From the NCBI RefSeq assembly GCF_006228125.1, contig NZ_VDFY01000200.1, positions 1 through 57,685 of the forward strand: DNA of 57,685 nt, written 5' to 3'. Within the stretch, counting starts at the first letter, position 1. The number at the start of each line of letters is the position of its first letter. Origin of the DNA: Micromonospora orduensis. Lineage in GTDB: Bacteria; Actinomycetota; Actinomycetes; Mycobacteriales; Micromonosporaceae. The notes beneath the pieces are model-generated. The model saw only the letters and a list, made by a program, of their open reading frames with translations. It made no database searches and was not told where the DNA came from. Positions 44,154 through 53,824 of this stretch are shown here, piece by piece. The translations under genes were made by a program, and so were the position numbers.

Positions 44154-46037
44154 ATGACGAGACCCACGCCCGAGACCCTCGCCCACACCGCCCGGCGGGC
44201 CCGCGCGGCCGCCGAGCCGGCCGCCGACGTCGACCAGGCCGCCGCGCGTACCCCGGCCAGCCCGGCCACCCCGGCGGTACGCCCCACAGCTCCGGCCCAG
44301 GTGTCCGGCGCCGGCTCGCTGGTGCGGTCCCTTGAGGCGCTCGGCGTCGATGTCGTCTTCGGCATTCCGGGTGGCGCGATCCTGCCGGCGTACGACCCGC
44401 TCTACGACTCCAGCGTCCGGCACATCCTGGTCCGGCACGAGCAGGGCGCGGGGCACGCGGCGACCGGGTACGCGCAGGCCACCGGCAAGGTCGGCGTGTG
44501 CATCGCGACCTCCGGCCCGGGCGCGACGAACCTGGTCACGCCGATCGCCGACGCGTACATGGACTCGGTGGCGATGGTGGCGATCACCGGCCAGGTGGCC
44601 CGTGCGTCGATCGGCACGGACGCCTTCCAGGAGGCGGACATCCAGGGCATCACCCTGCCGATCACGAAGCACAACTTCCTCGTGCAGACCGCCGAGGAGA
44701 TCCCGCAGGTGCTGGCCGAGGCGTTCCATCTGGCCAGCACCGGCCGGCCCGGCCCGGTGCTTGTCGACATCCCCAAGGACGTGCTCCAGGCGCCGACGAC
44801 CTTCACCTGGCCACCCACCCTCGATCTGCCCGGTTACCGGCCCACCCTGCACCCGCACGGCAAGCAGATCCGGGAGGCGGCCCGGCTGATGGCCGCCGCC
44901 CGCCGGCCGGTGCTCTACGTCGGCGGCGGGGTGCTCAAGGCCGGTGCCACCGACGGGCTGCGCCGGCTGGCCGAGCTGACCGGCATTCCGGTCGTCACCA
45001 CGCTGATGGCGCTCGGCGCGTTCCCCGACTCGCATCAGCAGCACCTGGGGATGCCCGGCATGCACGGCACGGTCGCCGCGAACTACGGCCTGCAGAAGGC
45101 GGATCTGATCGTCGCGCTGGGCGCGCGCTTCGACGACCGGGTCACCGGCAAGCTGGACTCGTTCGCCCCGGACGCGACGGTGGTGCACGCGGACATCGAC
45201 CCGGCGGAGATCGGCAAGAACCGGCACGCGGACGTCCCGATCGTGGGCGACGCCAGGCACGTCATCGACGAGCTGATCGCCGCGGTCACCGTCGAACGGT
45301 CGGCGGGGCGCGGCACCGACCTCGGTGACTGGTGGACGCAGCTCGACGACCTGCGCAACCGCTACCCGCTGGGCTACGAGGAGCCGGCCGACGGCACGCT
45401 CTCCCCGCAGTACGTCATCAAGCGGCTGGGCGAGATCGTCGGCTCGGACGCGATCTTCGTGGCCGGGGTTGGCCAGCACCAGATGTGGGCGTCGCAGTTC
45501 ATCTCCTACGAGAAGCCGTACACCTGGTTGAATTCCGGCGGTCTCGGCACGATGGGCTACGCGGTGCCGGCGGCGATGGGCGCCAAGGTCGGCAAGCCGG
45601 ACACGGTGGTGTGGGCGGTCGACGGGGACGGGTGCTTCCAGATGACCAACCAGGAGTTGGCCACCTGCGCGTTGGAGGGCATCCCGGTCAAGATCGCTGT
45701 GATCAACAACGGCAACCTCGGCATGGTCCGGCAGTGGCAGACGCTGTTCTACGACGAGCGGTACTCCAACACCGAGCTGGGCACCCACAAACACCGCATC
45801 CCCGACTTCGTCAAGCTCGCCGAGGCGTTGGGGTGCGTGGGGCTGCGCTGCGAGAACGCCGCCGACGTGGACAAGACCATCGCCGCCGCCATGGAGATCA
45901 ACGACGCCCCCGTGGTGATCGACTTCGTGGTCGGCAAGGACGCCATGGTCTGGCCGATGGTCGCCGCCGGCACCAGCAACGACGAGATCATGTTCGCCCG
46001 CGGCGTCCGCCCGGTCTTCGACGAGGATGACATCTGA
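44154..46037 (+). CDS. ilvB: Acetolactate synthase large subunit IlvB
   Basis: The 627-residue ThDP/FAD-dependent catalytic subunit condenses pyruvate with pyruvate or 2-oxobutyrate. FGIPGGAILPAYDPL, the catalytic Glu in RHEQGAGHAATGYA, TSGPGATNLVTPIADAY and the ThDP motif GDGCFQMTNQELATC...NNGNLGMVRQWQ are present. The first 50 or so residues are a Pro/Ala-rich extension, usual in actinobacteria. ATG 44154 is about 90 bases after the attenuator terminator. The ATG of ilvN shares its final base with this stop codon. Confidence 0.97.
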   Translation: MTRPTPETLAHTARRARAAAEPAADVDQAAARTPASPATPAVRPTAPAQVSGAGSLVRSLEALGVDVVFGIPGGAILPAYDPLYDSSVRHILVRHEQGAGHAATGYAQATGKVGVCIATSGPGATNLVTPIADAYMDSVAMVAITGQVARASIGTDAFQEADIQGITLPITKHNFLVQTAEEIPQVLAEAFHLASTGRPGPVLVDIPKDVLQAPTTFTWPPTLDLPGYRPTLHPHGKQIREAARLMAAARRPVLYVGGGVLKAGATDGLRRLAELTGIPVVTTLMALGAFPDSHQQHLGMPGMHGTVAANYGLQKADLIVALGARFDDRVTGKLDSFAPDATVVHADIDPAEIGKNRHADVPIVGDARHVIDELIAAVTVERSAGRGTDLGDWWTQLDDLRNRYPLGYEEPADGTLSPQYVIKRLGEIVGSDAIFVAGVGQHQMWASQFISYEKPYTWLNSGGLGTMGYAVPAAMGAKVGKPDTVVWAVDGDGCFQMTNQELATCALEGIPVKIAVINNGNLGMVRQWQTLFYDERYSNTELGTHKHRIPDFVKLAEALGCVGLRCENAADVDKTIAAAMEINDAPVVIDFVVGKDAMVWPMVAAGTSNDEIMFARGVRPVFDEDDI

Positions 46038-46552
46038 TGACGATGCACACTTTGTCCGTGCTGGTGGAGAACAAGCCAGGCGTTCTCGCCCGGGTCTCCG
46101 GCCTCTTCTCCCGGCGCGGGTTCAACATCGACAGCCTCGCCGTCGGCGAGACCGAGAACCCGGACGTCTCCCGGATCACCATCGTGGTCAACGCCGAGTC
46201 GTCCCCCCTGGAACAGGTCACCAAGCAGCTCAACAAGCTGGTCAACGTACTGAAGATCGTTGAGTTGGACCCGCAGGTCTCGGTGGCCCGGGAGTTGCTG
46301 CTGGTGAAGGTCCGCGCCGACCGGTCCGCGCGGACCCAGGTGTTGGAGACGGTCAACCTGTTCCGCGCCCGGGTGGTCGACGTCGCCCCGGACACGCTGA
46401 CCATCGAGGCCACCGGCACCCCGGACAAGCTCGACGCGCTGCTGCGCGACCTCGAGCCCTTCGGCATCAAGGAAATGGTCCAGTCCGGGCTGGTGGCGAT
46501 CGGGCGCGGCTCGCGTTCGATCACCGCCGGTCCCGCGCTGCGGGCCGCCTGA
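46037..46552 (+). CDS. ilvN: Acetolactate synthase regulatory subunit IlvN
   Basis: The 171-residue small subunit activates IlvB and confers valine feedback inhibition. An N-terminal ACT domain (TLSVLVENKPGVLARVSGLFSRRGFNIDSLAVGETE) and the C-terminal ALS_ss_C domain (ARELLLVKVRADRSARTQVLETVNLFRARVVDV) are complete. It overlaps ilvB by one base and precedes ilvC by 56 bases. Confidence 0.97.
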   Translation: MTMHTLSVLVENKPGVLARVSGLFSRRGFNIDSLAVGETENPDVSRITIVVNAESSPLEQVTKQLNKLVNVLKIVELDPQVSVARELLLVKVRADRSARTQVLETVNLFRARVVDVAPDTLTIEATGTPDKLDALLRDLEPFGIKEMVQSGLVAIGRGSRSITAGPALRAA

Positions 46553-46608
46553 CCCATCCGAACAGACCACGACGGGCCACCGAGGCCGTCGTACGAAAGG
46601 GAAGTCTC

Positions 46609-47622
<1,014 letters not shown>

Positions 47623-47655
47623 CCGTCCGGCCCGCCCGGACCACGGCGTTTCCCC

Positions 47656-47698
47656 ACGGCCCCGGGCCGGCGCTCTCCCCAGTGCCGCCCGGGGCCGT
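47656..47698 (+). terminator. Hairpin terminator after ilvC
   Basis: Bases 47656-47667 are the exact complement of 47687-47698, and the inner GGCGCT/AGTGCC extends the stem to about 18 bp around CTCCCC. It ends the ilvBNC transcript. Confidence 0.75.
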
Positions 47699-47994
47699 CC
47701 GGCTTCCACCACCACCCGCGTGCCCACCTCGTGGGACCGGGTGACAAACGCCTCGCGCGGTGCCGCGCCCGCCGGGGCCAACCATGTCGGTCAGGTGAAC
47801 GGGTGATGTCCGCCGTCCGACCCGGCGTGTGAGGGCACTCACCCCACGGACCGGAACACGCCGACCAGCGAGCCCCTACGATCGCGGGTAGGTGCGCTGA
47901 GCCGGCACCTGACGGCCACGGCACGGACCAGCGCAGGGCGCAGTGCGGCGCCCTGCCGCCGAGCCGATCGCAAACACGACGTCTACGAGGACCG
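47699..47994. other. serA upstream region with two hairpins
   Basis: About 300 bases without a gene. AGGTGC/GCACCT (47890-47895, 47905-47910) and GCAGGGCGC/GCGCCCTGC (47933-47941, 47948-47956) form hairpins in the likely serA leader. No T run or leader peptide is evident and no known riboswitch is recognised. Confidence 0.5.
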
Positions 47995-49593
47995 ATGAAT
48001 CCTGTCGTACTGATCGCCGAAGAACTCGCCCCCGCCGCCATCGAGGTGCTCGCCCACGACTTCGACGTCCGTCACGTCGACGGCACCGACCGTCCGGCCC
48101 TGCTCTCCGCGCTCGCCGAGGCCGACGCCGTCATCGTGCGCAGCGCGACCCAGATCGACGCCGAGGCGGTCGCCGCCGCGCCGCGACTCAAGGTGGTCGC
48201 CCGGGCGGGCGTCGGGCTGGACAATGTCGAGGTGCCGGCTGCCACCGCCCGGGGCGTCATGGTCGTCAACGCGCCCACCTCGAACATCGTCTCCGCCGCC
48301 GAGCAGGCCGTCGCGCTGCTGCTCGCGGTGGCCCGCAACACCGCGAGCGCCAGCGCCGCGCTGAAGGCGGGGGAGTGGAAGCGGTCCAGGTACACAGGCG
48401 TCGAGGTGCAGGGCAAGACCGTAGGCGTGGTCGGGCTCGGCCGCATCGGCGTGCTCTTCGCCCAGCGCATCGCCGCGTTCGGCACCCGGCTGATCGCGTA
48501 CGACCCGTACATCCAGCCGGCGCGGGCCGCGCAGCTCGGCGTCCGCCTGGTCGGCCTGGACGAGCTGCTGCGCGAGAGCGACTTCATCTCGATCCACCTG
48601 CCGAAGACCCCCGAGACGGTGGGCCTGATCGGTGAGAAGGAACTGGCGATCGTCAAGCCGGGCGTCCGCATCGTCAACGCCGCCCGCGGTGGCCTCGTCG
48701 ACGAGCAGGCCCTCGCCGACGCCATCGCCGAGGGCCGGGTCGCCGGCGCGGGCGTGGACGTGTACAGCAAGGAGCCCTGCACGTCCTCGCCGCTGTTCGC
48801 CTTCGACAACGTGGTGGCCACCCCGCACCTGGGTGCCTCCACGCACGAGGCGCAGGACAAGGCCGGCCTGGCGGTGGCCAGGAGCGTGAAGCTGGCGTTG
48901 CAGGGCGAGTTCGTTCCGGACGCCGTCAACGTGCAGGTCGGCGGCGTGGTCGCCGAGGACGTGCGGCCGCTGCTGCCGTTGGCCGAGAAGCTCGGCCGGG
49001 CGTTCACCGCTGTCGCCGGCGGCGTCGCCGCGAGCGTCACCGTCGAGGTTCGCGGCGAGATCGTCGCGCACGACGTGTCGGTGCTCAAGCTCGCCGCGAC
49101 GAAGGGCCTGTTCAGCTCCGTGGTCGAGGAGCAGGTCACCTACGTCAACGCGCCGCACCTGGCCGCCGAGCGTGGCGTCGAGGTCACCCTGTCCAGCCTG
49201 GCCGAGACGGTGGAGCAGCCCACCCTGGTCACCGTGCGCGGGGCGCTGCCGGACGGCCGGACGGTAAGCGTCTCCGGCACGGTCACCCACTCAGGCGCCC
49301 GCGACGTGCTCAAGCTGACCGAGGTGGACGGCTTCGACGTGGAGATCGGCGCGGAGGGCATCCTGCTCTTCCTCCGCTATGCCGACCGGCCGGGCGTCGT
49401 CGGCGTCGTCGGCACCCTGCTCGGTGAGTCGGGCATCAACATCGCCGCCATGCAGGTGGCCCGGCGCGAGGCGGGCGGCGAGACGCTCATGACGCTCACC
49501 GTCGACCAGGCGCTCGGCGCCGACCTGCTCACCTCGGCGGCCGAGTCGATCGGCGCGACGGCGGCCAGCGCCGCCGACCTGCGCGACGAGTAG
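47995..49593 (+). CDS. serA: D-3-phosphoglycerate dehydrogenase SerA
   Basis: The 532-residue enzyme commits 3-phosphoglycerate to serine synthesis. The Rossmann motif is VGLGRIGVLFAQRI, the catalytic Arg is in NAARGGLVDE and the His in ATPHLGASTHEAQ. As in the mycobacterial enzyme, an intervening domain (about 320-450) precedes the C-terminal ACT domain (ILLFLRYADRPGVVGVVGTLLGESGINIAAMQV) that binds serine for feedback control. ATG 47995 follows GAGGA. It lies between ilvC and leuB, but separate terminators suggest its own transcript. Confidence 0.96.
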   Translation: MNPVVLIAEELAPAAIEVLAHDFDVRHVDGTDRPALLSALAEADAVIVRSATQIDAEAVAAAPRLKVVARAGVGLDNVEVPAATARGVMVVNAPTSNIVSAAEQAVALLLAVARNTASASAALKAGEWKRSRYTGVEVQGKTVGVVGLGRIGVLFAQRIAAFGTRLIAYDPYIQPARAAQLGVRLVGLDELLRESDFISIHLPKTPETVGLIGEKELAIVKPGVRIVNAARGGLVDEQALADAIAEGRVAGAGVDVYSKEPCTSSPLFAFDNVVATPHLGASTHEAQDKAGLAVARSVKLALQGEFVPDAVNVQVGGVVAEDVRPLLPLAEKLGRAFTAVAGGVAASVTVEVRGEIVAHDVSVLKLAATKGLFSSVVEEQVTYVNAPHLAAERGVEVTLSSLAETVEQPTLVTVRGALPDGRTVSVSGTVTHSGARDVLKLTEVDGFDVEIGAEGILLFLRYADRPGVVGVVGTLLGESGINIAAMQVARREAGGETLMTLTVDQALGADLLTSAAESIGATAASAADLRDE

Positions 49594-49676
49594 TCACGGC
49601 AGCACCACGGGGGGCCCGGCGATCCGCTGGGCCCCTTCGTCGTACCCGGGGTGGGTGTCCCGCCGCCCGGGCCGGG

Positions 49677-50033
49677 TCAGCCGGGCATCCGCGCCGGAGG
49701 CGGGTAGACCGAGCCGTCCTGCGGGTCGAAGAGCATCAGCCCGTGTTCGCCGGCCAGCCGTTCGATGTCCAGCAGCACCTGATCCGGGCAGGTCGGGTGC
49801 AGGTTCAGCTCGACGTGGTCGTGGGCGGCGTGCAGTGGCGCCCGTGCCCACGGGCTGTCCGGGCCGGGGTGCCGGTCCGGGTAGGAGGCGGTGATCGCCC
49901 GGTAGAAGGCGACGACTCGCGCGTCCGGGTAACGGTCCACGTGCCGCCCCTGCCGGCAACCGTCGACCGCTGCCCGCACGTCCTCGGGCGTCGCCCCGTC
50001 GTCCAGGGCCCACACACTCAGATCGAAACTCAC
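49677..50033 (-). CDS. Conserved hypothetical protein
   Basis: A 118-residue cytoplasmic protein starting MSFDLSVWALDDGATPEDVRAAVDGC, with HVELNLHPTCPDQVLLDIERLAGEHGLMLFDPQDGSVYPP at the end. The pattern resembles small actinobacterial proteins of unknown function; I recognise no catalytic motif. It converges on serA. GTG 50033 is the chosen start. Confidence 0.7.
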   Translation of the reverse strand: MSFDLSVWALDDGATPEDVRAAVDGCRQGRHVDRYPDARVVAFYRAITASYPDRHPGPDSPWARAPLHAAHDHVELNLHPTCPDQVLLDIERLAGEHGLMLFDPQDGSVYPPPARMPG

Positions 50034-50414
50034 GGCGGACAGCGTGCCATCCGGCGTTCACCATGTCGAAACTGCCTCGCCGCAGGCCGATCGCTGATCC
50101 GCCACGGTCCGCCCGGGACGGTCCGCTGTGGAGACTCTTGCGTCGAGTTGCGTCGATTCGCTAGCGTACGACTGCGGTCACTGGCCGAGTTCGCGGCGCC
50201 GGCCCGTCTTCGGGTGGCGCGGTCGACGTCCGGCCCGACCGGTCCGCACCCCTCGATTGTGCGAGCCACGCGCACTCGTCGCTGACCGGCCCCCACGGCC
50301 GTTGCCGAGGCTGTGGGGGCCGATCGCAGGCCCGGCCGGCCGTCCGAGGGGCGGCCGAGGTGCGAATCGGGCCGGAGCGCCGCGGGGAGACGACGCGGTG
50401 GGGCGACGTTCCGC
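50034..50414. other. Intergenic stretch upstream of the hypothetical gene
   Basis: About 380 bases with no convincing gene on either strand. It contains the apbE terminator hairpin (50288-50321) and must hold the promoter of the hypothetical gene ending at 49677. A short TTGCGTCGA(G/T)T direct repeat lies near 50137-50158. Confidence 0.5.
50288..50321 (-). terminator. Hairpin terminator downstream of apbE
   Basis: Bases 50288-50300 and 50309-50321 are 13-base complements with one G-T position and an 8-base loop, about 95 bases after the apbE stop on the minus strand. Confidence 0.6.
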
Positions 50415-51257
50415 TCAGCGCCGGTGGGCGAAGAGCGCCCGGTAGTCGGAGTTTCCCCGGAACCAGGCCAGGCCGGTGGTGCCGGCGGCGTACAGCGCGG
50501 TGGCGTAGGCGTCGGCAACTGTCAGGTCGGGGCCGACGACTGTCGCGGCGACGAGGTGGTCGGCCGGCTCTCCGGTGTGCGGGTCCACCACGTGCCCCTG
50601 CCGTCCGGTCACCCCGGAGGTGCCGACCGCGCCGGCGGTCATCTCCAGCACCAGCGGCGCGCGTTCGGGCGCGGTCGGGTGGTGTACGGCGACCCGCCAC
50701 GGTCCGCCGTGCGGGGCGTGGCCGCGGACCACCAGGTCGGCGCCGGTGAGCACGGCGTAGTCGTGGACGCCGGCGGCGCGTAGTCGCTCGGCGGCGCGTT
50801 CCACGGCCCAGCCGTTGAGCAGGCCACCCGGATCGAAGCCACCCGGCACCGCCCAGGCGTCGAACCATCCGTCGGTGGCGGCGCGCATCGCCGCGCAGCG
50901 GTCCACCAGGTCGGCCAGCGGGGGGTACGAGTCGGGGCTGATCTCACGTCGGCGCAGCCGGGAGACCAGGCTCTCCGGCCGGTTCGGGCCGTAGGTGAGG
51001 TCGATGGCGCGCAGCTCGGCGACGCTGTCCCGCAGGGCATCGCCGACACCCCGGCGGCCGAGCCACTCGGGGGCGTTGAGGATCAGGGTGTACTCGGCGG
51101 TGCCGGTGCGGACGGTGTGCCGCACGGCGATCCGGCCGTGGGCGGCGCCGGCCGGGTCGACCCGGTGCCGCCGGCCGCCGAGCCGGAAATCCGGTCGACG
51201 GTTGCGGAACGCTGACGGGTCCGGCCAGCGGGTACGCGGCTGCTCGTCGATGCGCAT
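50415..51257 (-). CDS. apbE: FAD:protein FMN transferase (ApbE family)
   Basis: A 280-residue ApbE-family protein, which covalently attaches FMN to threonine of flavoproteins. Family blocks are SLVSRLRRREIS, FDAWAVPGGFDPGGLLNGWAVERAAERL, GAVGTSGVTGRQGHVVDPHTGEP and the metal-binding Asp/Thr region LTVADAYATALYAAG. No signal peptide or lipobox is seen, so a cytoplasmic location is likely, unlike many ApbE lipoproteins. It diverges from leuB. Confidence 0.88.
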   Translation of the reverse strand: MRIDEQPRTRWPDPSAFRNRRPDFRLGGRRHRVDPAGAAHGRIAVRHTVRTGTAEYTLILNAPEWLGRRGVGDALRDSVAELRAIDLTYGPNRPESLVSRLRRREISPDSYPPLADLVDRCAAMRAATDGWFDAWAVPGGFDPGGLLNGWAVERAAERLRAAGVHDYAVLTGADLVVRGHAPHGGPWRVAVHHPTAPERAPLVLEMTAGAVGTSGVTGRQGHVVDPHTGEPADHLVAATVVGPDLTVADAYATALYAAGTTGLAWFRGNSDYRALFAHRR

Positions 51258-51480
51258 CGCATCTGCCCCCTCGCAGTTGGCGCCGCGTCGTCGCGCCGCC
51301 CGTCGCGGGCCCCCGTGACCCGCAGACCCTCACCCTAGGCAGCGGAGATGATCGCTCGATGAGTCTTCGCTGAGAGGGTGCTGTGGATCCGAGCTTCCCA
51401 GATGGTGGAACCTTCGTACCGGGAGGCGGGACGGGGACGTACCGTGGCCGGACGGGTAGTCGAAACGTGGGGAGTTGGCC

Positions 51481-52512
51481 GTGGCGCGCATCGCGGTGGT
51501 GGCCGGGGACGGCATCGGGCCTGAGGTTGTCGCGCAGGCCCGCAGGGTCCTCGACGCGGTGCTGCCCGGCGTGCAGGCCACCGAGTACGACCTCGGCGCG
51601 GCCCGCTGGCACCGTACCGGAGAGGTGCTGCCCGACTCGGTCCTGGCCGAGCTGGCCGGGCACGACGCGATCCTGCTCGGCGCGGTCGGTGACCCGACGG
51701 TTCCGCCCGGTGTGCTGGAGCGCGGGCTGCTGCTCAAGCTCCGGTTCGCCTTCGACCAGTACGTCAACCTGCGCCCCTCCCGGCTCTGGCCCGGCGTCGC
51801 CGGCCCGCTCGGCAACGTCAAGCCCGGTGAGGTCGACCTGGTCGTGGTCCGCGAGGGCACCGAGGGGCTGTACGCCGGCGCGGGTGGTTCGCTGCACCGC
51901 GACACCCCGGCCGAGGTCGCCACCGAGGAGAGCCTCAACACCCGGCACGGCGTGGAGCGGGTGATCCGTGACGCGTTCGCCCGAGCCGGTCGCCGGGAGC
52001 GCCGCAAGGTCACGCTGGTGCACAAGACCAACGTGCTCACCCACGCCGGGTCGCTGTGGGCGCGCGCCTTCGACGCGGTCGCCGCCGAGCACCCGGACGT
52101 CGCCACCGAGTACCAGCACGTCGACGCGGCCGCGATGTTCCTGGTCACCCAGCCGCAGCGCTACGACGTGGTGGTCACCGACAACCTCTTCGGCGACATC
52201 CTCACCGACATCGCCGCCGCCGTCACCGGCGGTATCGGGCTGGCCGCGAGCGGCTGCATCAACCCCGAGGGGGCGTACCCCTCGATGTTCGAGCCGGTGC
52301 ACGGCTCCGCGCCGGACATCGCCGGCCAGGGCGTCGCCGACCCGGTCGCCGCGGTGCTCTCGGTCGCGTTGCTGCTGGAGCAGCTCGGGCACGCCGAGGC
52401 CGCCACCCGGGTCAACGCGGCGGTCGCCGCCGAACTGGCCGGCCGGACGCCTGGTGTGGCACTGCGGACGGCCGAGGTCGGCGACCGGCTCGTCGCCCAC
52501 GCCGTAGCCTGA
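51481..52512 (+). CDS. leuB: 3-isopropylmalate dehydrogenase LeuB
   Basis: The 343-residue NAD-dependent enzyme decarboxylates 3-isopropylmalate in leucine synthesis, and usually also the methylmalate made by the citramalate route to isoleucine. IAVVAGDGIGPEVVAQA, LRFAFDQYVNLRPSRLW, VVREGTEGLYAG, HKTNVLTHAG, YQHVDAAAMFLV, DNLFGDILTDIAAA and EPVHGSAPDIAGQ are all present. GTG 51481 is seven bases after GGGGAG; TTG 51475 is a possible alternative. A terminator follows directly. Confidence 0.96.
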   Translation: MARIAVVAGDGIGPEVVAQARRVLDAVLPGVQATEYDLGAARWHRTGEVLPDSVLAELAGHDAILLGAVGDPTVPPGVLERGLLLKLRFAFDQYVNLRPSRLWPGVAGPLGNVKPGEVDLVVVREGTEGLYAGAGGSLHRDTPAEVATEESLNTRHGVERVIRDAFARAGRRERRKVTLVHKTNVLTHAGSLWARAFDAVAAEHPDVATEYQHVDAAAMFLVTQPQRYDVVVTDNLFGDILTDIAAAVTGGIGLAASGCINPEGAYPSMFEPVHGSAPDIAGQGVADPVAAVLSVALLLEQLGHAEAATRVNAAVAAELAGRTPGVALRTAEVGDRLVAHAVA

Positions 52513-52543
52513 CCGCCCCGGCCCACCAACGCCGGGGCGGTTT
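52513..52543 (+). terminator. Intrinsic terminator after leuB
   Basis: CCGCCCCGGC (52513-52522) and GCCGGGGCGG (52531-52540) are perfect complements with an 8-base loop, followed by TTT, right after the leuB stop. Confidence 0.8.
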
Positions 52544-52622
52544 CCGCCTGTCCGGGCACTCCGCCCGCCCCGAGCGGCGCTACCCGCTGAACGACCGTTC
52601 GGGGTAAGTTTCTGGCACAGCC

Positions 52623-52676
52623 ATGTCGGTGTGCGATCCCGCATGCCGTTGTCCCGCAGGGAGGTCAGCGCGATGA
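52623..52676 (+). CDS. Possible Cys-rich upstream ORF of ilvE
   Basis: ATG 52623 opens 17 codons, MSVCDPACRCPAGRSAR, whose TGA overlaps the ilvE ATG (ATGA). Three cysteines fall in seven residues. TAAGTT (52605-52610) could be a -10 box giving a near-leaderless transcript. It may be a coupling or regulatory uORF, or chance. Confidence 0.35.
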   Translation: MSVCDPACRCPAGRSAR

Positions 52677-53770
52677 GCGGTGGTGACATGCTCGACTTCG
52701 AGATCCGTCCGAATCCCGCGCCGGTATCCGCCGCCGACCGGGCCGCCCTGCTGGTCAACCCCGGGTTCGGCCGGGTGTTCACCGACCACATGGTCACCGT
52801 CCGGTACGCGGACGGCAAGGGCTGGTACGACGCCCGGGTGGAGGCGCGGGGGCCGATCCCGATGGACCCGGCGAGCGCGGTCCTGCACTACGCGCAGGAG
52901 ATCTTCGAAGGGCTGAAGGCGTACCGGACGGCCGACGGTGGGGTGACCATGTTCCGGCCGGACGCCAACGCCGCGCGGTTCGCCACGTCGGCGCAGCGGA
53001 TGGCGATGCCGGTGCTGCCGCCGGAGGTCTTCGTCGACTCGCTGCACAAGCTCATCGAGATCGACCGGGAGTGGATCCCGACCGGCGAGGACGGCAGCCT
53101 CTACCTGCGGCCGTTCATGTTCGCCAGTGAGGTCTTCCTCGGCGTCCGCCCGGCCAACGAGTACCTGTACATGGTGATCGCGTCGCCGGTCGGGGCGTAC
53201 TTCACAGGTGGGGTCAAGCCGGTCACCGTCTGGGTCTCCCCGGACTACACCCGCGCCGCGCCCGGGGGCACCGGCGCCGCCAAGTGCGGCGGCAACTACG
53301 CCGCGTCCCTGGCCGCGCAGGCCGAGGCCATCGAGGCCGGGTGCGACCAGGTCGTCTTCCTGGACGCGGTGGAGCGTCGCTTCGTCGACGAGCTGGGCGG
53401 GATGAACGTGTTCTTCGTCTACGACGACGGCTCGGTGGTCACCCCGCCGCTGACCGGCACGATCCTGCCGGGCATCACCCGCGACGCGGTCATGACGTTG
53501 GCCGGCGAGGCCGGGCACCGGGTCGAGGAGCGGCCGGTCTCCTTCGCCGACTGGCAGGCCGACGCGGCCAGCGGCCGGCTCCGCGAGGTCTTCGCCTGCG
53601 GCACGGCCGCGGTGATCACCCCGATCGGCGGGGTGCGCTTCCCGGACGGCGAGTTCCTCGTCGGCGGTGGCGAGCCGGGCCGGGTCACCACGTCGTTGCG
53701 CCAGCAGCTGGTCGACATCCAGCGGGGCAAGGCGGCCGACCCGCACGGCTGGGTGCGCCAGGTCCTCTGA
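52673..53770 (+). CDS. ilvE: Branched-chain amino acid aminotransferase IlvE
   Basis: The 365-residue fold-type IV PLP enzyme performs the last step of Ile, Leu and Val synthesis. HYAQEIFEGLKAYR, LYLRPFMFASEVFLGVRP and the PLP lysine in AAKCGGNYAASLAAQ (a conserved Lys-Cys-Gly-Gly-Asn-Tyr block) match the actinobacterial class; FFVYDDGSVVTPPLTGTILPGITRD is the cofactor phosphate region. ATG 52673 is eight bases after GGGAGG. The upstream uORF overlaps its start. Confidence 0.95.
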   Translation: MSGGDMLDFEIRPNPAPVSAADRAALLVNPGFGRVFTDHMVTVRYADGKGWYDARVEARGPIPMDPASAVLHYAQEIFEGLKAYRTADGGVTMFRPDANAARFATSAQRMAMPVLPPEVFVDSLHKLIEIDREWIPTGEDGSLYLRPFMFASEVFLGVRPANEYLYMVIASPVGAYFTGGVKPVTVWVSPDYTRAAPGGTGAAKCGGNYAASLAAQAEAIEAGCDQVVFLDAVERRFVDELGGMNVFFVYDDGSVVTPPLTGTILPGITRDAVMTLAGEAGHRVEERPVSFADWQADAASGRLREVFACGTAAVITPIGGVRFPDGEFLVGGGEPGRVTTSLRQQLVDIQRGKAADPHGWVRQVL

Positions 53771-53824
53771 CGTCCACCGCTGACCGGCCCGTCCGTCGGA
53801 GCGGGCTGGTCAGCGTGGCGCGCG

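Noticed and set aside
51258..51480. Possible attenuator before leuB
   Set aside because: Tiny frames (MIAR, MSLR) occur, but there is no terminator hairpin with a T run as in the ilvB and cimA leaders.
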